Shown: positions 6,363-11,786 of the stretch, piece by piece | How positions within the stretch are numbered: the stretch's first letter is position 1 | Layout: every line of letters starts with the position of its first letter | Origin: an uncultured Clostridia bacterium | GTDB lineage: Bacteria > Bacillota > Clostridia > Christensenellales > CAG-138 | Direction of reading: 5' to 3' | DNA length: 13,259 nucleotides | NCBI GenBank assembly: GCA_937913075.1 | Contig: CALEPU010000204.1 | Location: 1-13,259, forward strand | Translations under genes and position numbers: made by a program | The notes under the pieces: generated by a model | The model's database searches: none | The model's input: the letters and a program-made list of their open reading frames with translations, nothing else | What the model was told of the DNA's origin: nothing

Positions 6363-6451
6363 TGACAAGGGGACGGTTCCGTTGTCAGGCAATTTGTTCA
6401 ATTCATAGGGACTTTGTTTCTTGCCTGACAACAGTAACCGTCCCCTTGTCA
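6363..6451. repeat. REP-like GGGGACGG repeat, inverted pair B/C
   Basis: Copy B (6363-6387, plus) and copy C (6426-6451, minus) each have TGACAA...TTGTCA ends around GGGGACGGTT. Extended by GGCAA/TTGCC they form an inverted repeat of about 30 bp around a 28-base loop (6393-6420). Such GGGGACGG repeats are familiar from many Firmicutes genomes and look like REP elements. No transposase gene is nearby. The rest of the gap between the dockerin gene and the hydratase gene holds only the hydratase promoter and leader. Confidence 0.8.
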
Positions 6452-6513
6452 CATCAACTTCGCCTTCGGTGCAGCTCTTCCGCAAATTATTTCCTGATTT
6501 TCCGTTTTTACTG

Positions 6514-6542
6514 TTGAAATATACAAAAATGTATTGTATCAT
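6514..6542 (+). promoter_or_regulatory. Sigma-A promoter of the hydratase gene
   Basis: -35 TTGAAA (6514-6519), a 17-bp spacer and -10 TATCAT (6537-6542). The expected start near 6549 gives a leader of about 100 bases. Confidence 0.65.
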
Positions 6543-6548
6543 TGTGGG

Positions 6549-6647
6549 TGAACGGTAATGGTGCGGGTATGCCCGTGCGCTTCTGCGTGTGCGCGGCAGA
6601 AATGCCCATTTCGGTTTGATAACAAAAACATCAAAAAGGAGCGTACC
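6549..6647 (+). other. Structured 5' leader of the hydratase gene
   Basis: The predicted leader holds two hairpins, CGGG/CCCG near 6564-6575 and TTCTGC/GCAGAA (6581-6601), before AGGAG at 6637-6641. I recognise no known riboswitch class. An in-frame ATG at 6558 with no stop before 6648 would add a Cys-rich 30-residue N-terminus, but it lacks a good ribosome binding site. Confidence 0.35.
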
Positions 6648-8894
6648 ATGATAGAGCTTTACGAAAAGGGCGTTTATCTGGTGGACGGTGAGCCCCGCAA
6701 GCAGTATGAGGGCGTCACCCCCGAGCAGGGCAGGGAGAACACCATTGCCTATCAGATCCTCAGGGCGCACAACTGCTCTCAGGATGAGAAGAAGATGAAG
6801 ATCCACTTCGACTGCCTGATGAGCCACGACATCACCTACGTCGGCATCATTCAGACTGCAAGGGCTTCGGGCCTTAAACAGTTCCCCATTCCTTATGCCA
6901 TGACCAACTGCCACAACAGCCTTTGCGCAGTCGGCGGCACCATCAATGAGGACGACCACGTTTTCGGTCTTTCCGCGGCGCAGAAGTACGGCGGCATCTA
7001 CGTGCCCGTCAATCAGAGCGTAATCCACAGCTATGCGCGTGAGGCGATGGCTGCCTGCGGCAACATGATACTGGGCTCCGACTCGCATACAAGGTACGGC
7101 GCTCTCGGCACCATGGGTGTGGGCGAGGGCGGCCCCGAGCTCGTCAAGCAGCTTTTGAAGAACACATGGGACGTCAACTCCCCCGAGGTAGTGCTGGTTT
7201 ACGTTACCGGCAAGCCCAAGAAGGGCGTCGGCCCGCACGACGTTGCGCTTGCGCTCGTTAAGGCGACCTTTGCCAACGGCTTTGTCAAGAACAAGGTCAT
7301 GGAGTTCGTCGGCCCCGGCATCGCAAGCCTGCCCTACGATTTCCGCAACGGCATCGACGTTATGACCACCGAGACCACCTGCCTCTCCTCCATCTGGGAG
7401 ACCGACGACGAGATCGAGAAGTATTACCGCATCCACGGCAGGCCCGAGGCGTTTGAGCGTCTTGCCCCCAAGGGCGTTGCCTATTACGACAGCATGATCG
7501 AGCTCGACCTTAGTAAGATCGAGAGCATGATCGCGCTGCCCTTCCATCCCTCCAACGCTTACACCATCCACGAGTTCTTGGAGAACCCCATCGAGATATT
7601 GAAGAGCGTAGAGGCGGACGCCGAGAAGAAGTTCGGCTCCAAGGTACATCTTAAGCTGACCGACAAGGTAGTTGACGGCAAGGTCTATGCCGACCAGGGC
7701 GTCATCGCGGGCTGCTCCGGCGGTCTGTTTGACAACTGCGTCGCCGCCGCCCAGATAATGGACGGGCATGACGTCGGCGACGGCTACTTCGGCTTCAGCG
7801 TATATCCCACGAGCGTTCCGACCTCCCTTGAGCTCACAAGGATCGGCATGACCGAAAAGCTCTTGGAGAGCGGCACCATTATAAAGCAGAGCTTCTGCGG
7901 CCCGTGCTTCGGCGCAGGCGACGTGCCCGCCAACAACGGTCTCTCCCTCCGTCACACCACGAGGAACTTCCCGAACCGCGAGGGCTCCAAGCCCGGCGAG
8001 GGTCAGATCTCGACCGTTGCGCTGATGGACGCAAGATCCATTGCCGCTACCGCGAGGAACCACGGCGTTATCACCGCCGCTACCGATATCGACTTCGACG
8101 ATACCCATTATGAGTATCACTTCGATAAGTCCGTCTATGACAGGCGCGTTTACAACGGCTTCGGCAATCCCCATCCCGAGGTGGAGCTCAAGCTTGGGCC
8201 CAACATCACCGATTGGCCCGCAATGTACGCCCTCACCGATAACGTGCTCTTGGAGCTTGACGCCGTAATTCGCGATCCCGTCACCACCACCGACGAGCTG
8301 ATCCCCTCCGGCGAGACCTCCTCTTACCGCTCCAACCCGCTGCGCCTTGCCGAGTTTGCGCTCTCCCGCAGAGTGCCCGAGTACGTCGGCCTCAGCAAGC
8401 AGGTCATGGCGATGGACTTCGAGCGCAGGGACGGCAAAAAGCCCGAAAGGATAATGAAGGCGCTGGAGCAGGTCGGCAACGCCGACGAGCTCATTGGCAA
8501 TACCGGCTTCGGCTCCTGCGTATTTGCCAACAAGCCCGGCGACGGCTCCGCGCGTGAGCAGGCGGCTTCCTGCCAGCGTGTTCTCGGCGGCTTTGCCAAC
8601 ATCTGCTATGAGTACGCCACCAAGCGTTATCGCTCCAACTGCATCAACTGGGGCATTCTGCCCTTCACCCTCCCCGAGGGTGCGGAGTTCCCCTATGAGA
8701 GCGGCGACTTCGTGTTCGTTCCCGGCGTCCGTGAGGCAGTCGCAAACGGCGTTGAGACCATCCCCGCCAAGGTCATTGCCAAGGACGGCGTGCACGATAT
8801 CACCCTCAACATCAAGGGTCTTACCCCCGATGAGAAGGAGATACTGCTTGAGGGCAACCTGATGAATTATTATAAGGCTCACATGCAGGATTGA
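6648..8894 (+). CDS. Aconitase-family hydratase (YbhJ-like), 4Fe-4S
   Basis: A 748-residue member of the aconitase/isopropylmalate isomerase superfamily, close in length to the uncharacterised E. coli hydratase YbhJ (about 750); I infer that relationship from memory of the family. The three cluster ligands are in place: Cys356 (IAGCSGG), Cys417 and Cys420 (FCGPCFGAGD). The substrate/cofactor block LGSDSHTRYGALGTMGVGEGG is at 142-162. The C-terminal swivel domain has GDGSAREQAA (631-640) with the conserved Ser-Arg, then RVLGGFANI. All of this supports an active, single-chain, cytoplasmic dehydratase that acts on a hydroxy-acid, but the substrate is unknown. No leuD, citrate synthase or isocitrate dehydrogenase lies nearby, so nothing ties it to leucine synthesis or the TCA cycle. 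Start: AGGAG six bases before ATG 6648. It is transcribed alone; codon use is regular, suggesting good expression. Confidence 0.88.
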   Translation: MIELYEKGVYLVDGEPRKQYEGVTPEQGRENTIAYQILRAHNCSQDEKKMKIHFDCLMSHDITYVGIIQTARASGLKQFPIPYAMTNCHNSLCAVGGTINEDDHVFGLSAAQKYGGIYVPVNQSVIHSYAREAMAACGNMILGSDSHTRYGALGTMGVGEGGPELVKQLLKNTWDVNSPEVVLVYVTGKPKKGVGPHDVALALVKATFANGFVKNKVMEFVGPGIASLPYDFRNGIDVMTTETTCLSSIWETDDEIEKYYRIHGRPEAFERLAPKGVAYYDSMIELDLSKIESMIALPFHPSNAYTIHEFLENPIEILKSVEADAEKKFGSKVHLKLTDKVVDGKVYADQGVIAGCSGGLFDNCVAAAQIMDGHDVGDGYFGFSVYPTSVPTSLELTRIGMTEKLLESGTIIKQSFCGPCFGAGDVPANNGLSLRHTTRNFPNREGSKPGEGQISTVALMDARSIAATARNHGVITAATDIDFDDTHYEYHFDKSVYDRRVYNGFGNPHPEVELKLGPNITDWPAMYALTDNVLLELDAVIRDPVTTTDELIPSGETSSYRSNPLRLAEFALSRRVPEYVGLSKQVMAMDFERRDGKKPERIMKALEQVGNADELIGNTGFGSCVFANKPGDGSAREQAASCQRVLGGFANICYEYATKRYRSNCINWGILPFTLPEGAEFPYESGDFVFVPGVREAVANGVETIPAKVIAKDGVHDITLNIKGLTPDEKEILLEGNLMNYYKAHMQD

Positions 8895-8998
8895 GTCGGG
8901 TAAAAAACAGGCTATCAAAAGGGGTTGTTGCATTAATGAGCAAAAGCAGCTTCCGTGCAGCAGTCGTCCTCGAACGCAAGTAATTTCGGCAGACGATT

Positions 8999-9117
8999 GG
9001 CGAGCTTGCTCGCCGCGACCAACGGGAGCTGCCGCGGGTCAGCGGCGCTTCCCCCGTGGTGGGGGGAGTGGTTTTCGCAAAGCGAAAACCAAGAGGGGGG
9101 TCGGTCGCTTGCGACCG
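8999..9117 (-). repeat. Five-hairpin modular repeat, copy 2 (inverted)
   Basis: Read on the minus strand: hairpin I CGGTCGC/GCGACCG (9117-9102); linker CCCCCCTCTTGG; II GGTTTTCGC/GCGAAAACC (9090-9070); III CCCCC/GGGGG (9066-9051); IV GCCGC/GCGGC around TGACCC (9046-9031); V GGCGAGC/GCTCGCC (9014-8999). Order, linkers and loop IV match the copy at 1137-1271, while stems I, II, IV and V differ in sequence and still pair. The sequence between the hydratase stop and this repeat (8895-8998) holds no gene and no clear terminator. Confidence 0.75.
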
Positions 9118-9157
9118 TAAAATCACTTGCAATTCGCTAAATCAATACCGTTAGAAA

Positions 9158-9197
9158 AAACAAGCATGGCTCGTTCAAAATTGCGCCATGCTTGTTT
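9158..9197 (-). terminator. Rho-independent terminator after yajC
   Basis: A perfect 13-bp stem, AAACAAGCATGGC (9158-9170) and its complement (9185-9197), has a 14-base loop. On the minus strand it runs into TTTTTT, as required to end yajC. On the plus strand the T-run is weak (GTTTCT), so it would be a poor terminator for the hydratase gene. Confidence 0.87.
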
Positions 9198-9228
9198 CTG
9201 TGAGCTTTGTCTCAAATAAATGCTTAAT
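9170..9228 (-). repeat. Dispersed 3'-end repeat, copy 2 (intact)
   Basis: Aligns with 157-216 at about 53 of 60 positions. The shared part includes the hairpin loop and first arm of the terminator plus about 30 bases between it and the upstream gene (GAGCTTTG...CTCAAAT on the plus strand). It sits 22 bases beyond the yajC stop. Confidence 0.7.
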
Positions 9229-9249
9229 ACAACAAAAGCCAAATGCAGC

Positions 9250-9633
9250 TTACTTAACGTCCTTTACCTCGCCGTCGATGGTAGTCTCAACGGGAGCGTC
9301 CTCGATGGTAGCGATAGCGCCTCTTGCCATGACGAGACGGATCTTGTCGGGACCGGTGCTGATGGTAACGACGTCGTCCTTGACGTTGGTAACGGTACCG
9401 TAAATACCGCCAATGGTGCGTACTCTGTCGCCCTGCTTGAGGGAAGCGAGCATCTCCTTGACCTTCTTATCACGCTTGCGCTGAGGGATCATCATAACGA
9501 CCATCATCACAACGAGCATGACGAGCATGATTATCCAAGTCCAGCCGCCGGAAGCGGAGCTGCCGTCCGCAGCGCCCGTGCCGGCGCAGGAGAGCTGAGA
9601 TGCGAGGGGTATTATCGCAAAGGAATTGAGCAT
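9250..9633 (-). CDS. yajC: Sec translocase accessory subunit YajC
   Basis: A 127-residue YajC, slightly longer than usual because of its N-terminus. A first hydrophobic, signal-like stretch (1-17) and a Gly/Ser-rich segment precede the conserved membrane helix (about 31-51, TWIIMLVMLVVMM...MIP). The YajC signature QRKRDKKVKEMLASLKQGDRVRTIGGIYGTV follows, then a beta-rich cytoplasmic tail (VVTISTGPDKIRLVMARGAI). YajC associates with SecDF and the SecYEG channel in protein export; secD/secF are often neighbours but are absent here. The start is supported by AAAGGTGA six bases before the ATG. It has its own promoter (9681-9709) downstream of the GNAT gene and a strong terminator. Confidence 0.95.
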   Translation of the reverse strand: MLNSFAIIPLASQLSCAGTGAADGSSASGGWTWIIMLVMLVVMMVVMMIPQRKRDKKVKEMLASLKQGDRVRTIGGIYGTVTNVKDDVVTISTGPDKIRLVMARGAIATIEDAPVETTIDGEVKDVK

Positions 9634-9664
9634 AATAGTTCACCTTTCATATATCGGCAGTGCC

Positions 9665-9684
9665 GTATTATTACCGAATAATAC
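9665..9684. promoter_or_regulatory. Palindrome over the yajC start of transcription
   Basis: A perfect 8-bp inverted repeat, GTATTATT (9665-9672) and AATAATAC (9677-9684), separated by ACCG. It overlaps the last bases of the yajC -10 box and the predicted start near 9674, the position of a repressor operator. It could also form a hairpin at the 5' end of the mRNA. No known regulator motif is recognised. Confidence 0.4.
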
Positions 9685-9709
9685 TATAACACAAAGCGCC
9701 AAATGTCAA
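9681..9709 (-). promoter_or_regulatory. Sigma-A promoter of yajC
   Basis: On the minus strand: a perfect -35 TTGACA (9709-9704), a 17-bp spacer and -10 TAGTAT (9686-9681). It lies about 30 bases beyond the stop codon of the upstream GNAT gene and predicts a leader of about 40 bases. Confidence 0.85.
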
Positions 9710-9740
9710 GCACAAATATGATGGCAGGTCGGCAAAGCGC

Positions 9741-10616
9741 TCAATACCTGTCCATGCAGTAAGCGGGAGCTTCGCACGCGGGGAGCTCCTCCTTGACGGG
9801 CGCTGTCATGCAAAAGGGCTCGTCCTCGGCTTTTATGATGCATTCGGCGGGGATATCTCCCAAGAGCGGTGCTATATCCATATCGCAGGGCAGGGCGAAG
9901 CTCACGCCGCCGGAGCACGATGGAAGCAGGTTTTGAAGCACGCCTCTTGCGCCCTTATTGAAATAAAGCTCGTATGCCGTAAAGCGTTCACCCTCGAAAT
10001 ACCCCGCGCAGCAGCCCTCCGGAGTGGTTTTAATCAGTGCTCCCGGAAGTCTGAATTCCCTAATGAGCTTTGAAAAATATTCCTCGCTACGCAAAGAGCC
10101 GCCCGAATATCCCGACATGAACGAATTATACTGCGAAAGCAGCAGGAGTGGCTCCGGAACAGCGTTCTCGTCCGTTCGTCCGACACATTTCGCACATTCG
10201 TCAGACAGCGTATAGACGCGCCTGTAAGCATAGCTCCTATATCCAAGGCGCTCATAAAATGCGGTATCGAAGGGTTGGAGCACGGAAGCCGAAAAGCCCC
10301 TCTTCCCCATTATTTTAAAAGCCGCTTCAAACAGCTCTCGGCAATATCCCCTCCTGCGGAGCTTAGGATCGGTGCAGACGCCGGCAACAAAGCAAACGTC
10401 TTTCAGCTCCTCGCCGAACCGCATACGCATCGGGAGCATGTGCAGCATTGCGACAGGTTCTGGTTGTCCGGCAGGAAAAGCGCCGAGGGCGTATTCGGGC
10501 TTTGTCCTTTCGGCATAGTAATAATCGACAAATTCCTTGCCGTCGTCTTGAAAGCATTTGAGCCAAAGCCTTTTTGAAAGCTCGTATTCGTACGGTCCCA
10601 TCAAGCGGATTTCCAT
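9741..10616 (-). CDS. GNAT family N-acetyltransferase (Eis-like)
   Basis: A 291-residue acetyltransferase expected to move an acetyl group from acetyl-CoA to an amine. The acetyl-CoA binding block is at about 77-100 (FVAGVCTDPKLRRRGYCRELF), with the pyrophosphate loop RRRGYC. LQPFDTAFYERLGY (113-126) matches the Eis-type arrangement PF...FYERLGY. A second, weaker GNAT-like half follows (about 170-265). It is shorter than Eis proteins of about 400 residues and seems to lack their C-terminal sterol-carrier-like domain. The acceptor is unknown; Eis relatives modify aminoglycosides or protein lysines, but nothing here shows that. The start is supported by GCAGGAGA close before ATG 10616. It is divergent from the BofC-like gene; no terminator separates it from yajC. 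Confidence 0.88.
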   Translation of the reverse strand: MEIRLMGPYEYELSKRLWLKCFQDDGKEFVDYYYAERTKPEYALGAFPAGQPEPVAMLHMLPMRMRFGEELKDVCFVAGVCTDPKLRRRGYCRELFEAAFKIMGKRGFSASVLQPFDTAFYERLGYRSYAYRRVYTLSDECAKCVGRTDENAVPEPLLLLSQYNSFMSGYSGGSLRSEEYFSKLIREFRLPGALIKTTPEGCCAGYFEGERFTAYELYFNKGARGVLQNLLPSCSGGVSFALPCDMDIAPLLGDIPAECIIKAEDEPFCMTAPVKEELPACEAPAYCMDRY

Positions 10617-10660
10617 AAAATCTCCTGCAATTTAATTTGATTTTTGTCGATACTTTTAGT

Positions 10661-11251
10661 ATGAAAAAGTATCTGTATATCTATCTTGCGATATTCATCT
10701 CGGCGTTTTCGCTGCTGCTCGCCATGAGCATAACGGCAGAGCCCGAGAGCGAACAGCCGAATATGGCTCTTGAAGCGCCTTCTTCCGCTGAGGATGGCTT
10801 TATCGCTGCCGCGCCCATTGAAGAGGATGGGCTTATCGCCGCCGCGCCTTTTGATGAGGAGCTTGCACCCGGAGCTGTCGTAGAGCTTCTGACCAAATGT
10901 ACCCTCTGCGGTCATACCGTAAAAAGCCAAAGAGATGACCTCGCCGGCATAACTTACAATGAGCTTGCGGCAGGTTTTTCGGGCTGGGAGGTTGCGTCCT
11001 TCGGGCACGAAGGCGCCGTACTCTCGCGTGAGCTCGAGGCTTACTGCCCGAGGCATTACGTACTGCGCTATGGGTATGAGGAGCTTTATATAGAGCAGTA
11101 CACAGAGGACGAATTTGCACCGGTGCGGCTGATGGAGCTTTCGGTCGTTACCGATGCGCTGCCGCAGGAGCTTATTAAAAAGCTTCGTGAGGGCTTGGCT
11201 TTTAACAGCCTCGAGGAGATAGACGCCTTCTTCGAGGCGCTTGAAAGCTGA
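10661..11251 (+). CDS. Membrane-anchored BofC C-terminal domain protein
   Basis: A 196-residue protein with an N-terminal membrane anchor or signal (MKKYLYIYLAIF...LLLAM, 1-22). An acidic, low-complexity stretch holds an 11-residue tandem repeat, EDGFIAAAPIE and EDGLIAAAPFD (44-65). A C-terminal domain (about 75-196) begins with CTLCGH and has TYNELAAGFSGWEV, ELEAYCPRHYVL and LPQELIKKLREG. That domain matches the BofC C-terminal type in spore formers. In B. subtilis BofC restrains SpoIVB in the intermembrane space during the sigma-K checkpoint; the same role here is inference, because this domain also occurs in proteins of unknown function. The start at 10661 is chosen because the hydrophobic segment begins there, but no Shine-Dalgarno is visible. 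A GATACT box at 10649-10654 could give a leaderless mRNA. A terminator at 11287 ends it. Confidence 0.8.
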   Translation: MKKYLYIYLAIFISAFSLLLAMSITAEPESEQPNMALEAPSSAEDGFIAAAPIEEDGLIAAAPFDEELAPGAVVELLTKCTLCGHTVKSQRDDLAGITYNELAAGFSGWEVASFGHEGAVLSRELEAYCPRHYVLRYGYEELYIEQYTEDEFAPVRLMELSVVTDALPQELIKKLREGLAFNSLEEIDAFFEALES

Positions 11252-11286
11252 ACTCTTTCCCATTATAACACCTTGCGGCGCAGTAC

Positions 11287-11310
11287 AAAAGCCCGAATTT
11301 TCGGCTTTTT
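11287..11310 (+). terminator. Rho-independent terminator after the BofC-like gene
   Basis: AAAAGCCCGAA (11287-11297) pairs with TTCGGCTTTT (11300-11309) with one bulged C, ending in TTTTT (11306-11310). It separates the BofC-like gene from the SRP RNA promoter. Confidence 0.8.
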
Positions 11311-11330
11311 CGATCCATTAAAAAAAGCGC

Positions 11331-11359
11331 TTGCATATTCTTGTCCAATATGCTATAAT
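11331..11359 (+). promoter_or_regulatory. Sigma-A promoter of the SRP RNA gene
   Basis: -35 TTGCAT (11331-11336), a 17-bp spacer and a perfect -10 TATAAT (11354-11359). The expected start, near 11366, is the first base of the mature RNA stem. Confidence 0.88.
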
Positions 11360-11365
11360 CCCTTC

Positions 11366-11635
11366 TGCCGTGCTAAACGGGGAGTTGGCGGTGCCTTGTA
11401 CCTGCAATCCGCCGCAGCAGGGTCTAATCCCCACCCGGAGGCTTCCGCTTGCGAGGCAGGCGCCGATAAGGAGCGTTGATCGTCGGGTCCTGTGCAATCA
11501 GCCGCCGTGAACCATGTCAGGTCCTGACGGAAGCAGCATTAAGCGGAAATGCTGGTGTGCCGCGGGGTCGCCTGACGGGAGTCACCTGTCGGTTTACCGC
11601 TCGGGAGCTGATTGTCGAAGGGTGGGTGCACGGCT
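11366..11635 (+). ncRNA. ffs: Large bacterial SRP RNA (scRNA/6S-type)
   Basis: About 270 bases, matching the Bacillus-type signal recognition particle RNA along its length. The Alu domain opens with GCCGTGCTAAACGGGGAG and GGCGGTGCCTTGTACCTGC. The Ffh-binding domain IV has ACCATGTCAGGTCC...GGAAGCAGC (about 11510-11545). The 3' end GCACGGC (11628-11634) pairs with GCCGTGC (11367-11373), which fixes the ends. The domain IV tetraloop is UGAC (11525-11528) instead of GGAA, a URRC-type variant known in other bacteria. The RNA joins Ffh to target signal-bearing ribosomes to the membrane and, with its Alu domain, may slow elongation. Promoter and terminator are its own. Confidence 0.96.
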
Positions 11636-11648
11636 TTATATTTGCAAT

Positions 11649-11678
11649 AAAAACTTCGGTATCTTTGCCGAAGTTTTT
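11649..11678 (+). terminator. Rho-independent terminator of the SRP RNA gene
   Basis: AAAAACTTCGG (11649-11659) pairs with CCGAAGTTTTT (11668-11678) around an eight-base loop, followed by GTTTTG. It lies 14 bases after the mature RNA end. Confidence 0.92.
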
Positions 11679-11786
11679 GTTTTGTCCCAAAAAGCGCTTT
11701 TTCTTCAAAATTTACTTCCTCGGAGCGACCGATCGCGGGCTTTATTGGCTCTATAAAATACGCATGAGAAAAAGGAGCTTTTTATT

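Noticed and set aside
6558..6647. Alternative hydratase start giving a Cys-rich 30-residue extension
   Set aside because: The frame is open, but there is no good ribosome binding site, while ATG 6648 has AGGAG at six bases and matches the usual protein length.
5853..8933. A very long open frame (over 1000 codons) on the minus strand, opposite the hydratase and dockerin genes
   Set aside because: It is opposite genes with clear family motifs, crosses the REP repeats and promoter, and has no recognisable domain or good start. GC-rich codon bias leaves the opposite strand open.
11525..11528. UGAC tetraloop in SRP RNA domain IV instead of GGAA
   Set aside because: URRC-type tetraloops are a known natural variant of bacterial SRP RNA.
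11612..11619. Spo0A box-like TTGTCGAA upstream of spoIIE
   Set aside because: It lies inside the SRP RNA 3' region, before its terminator and about 170 bases from the spoIIE start, and is probably part of the RNA.
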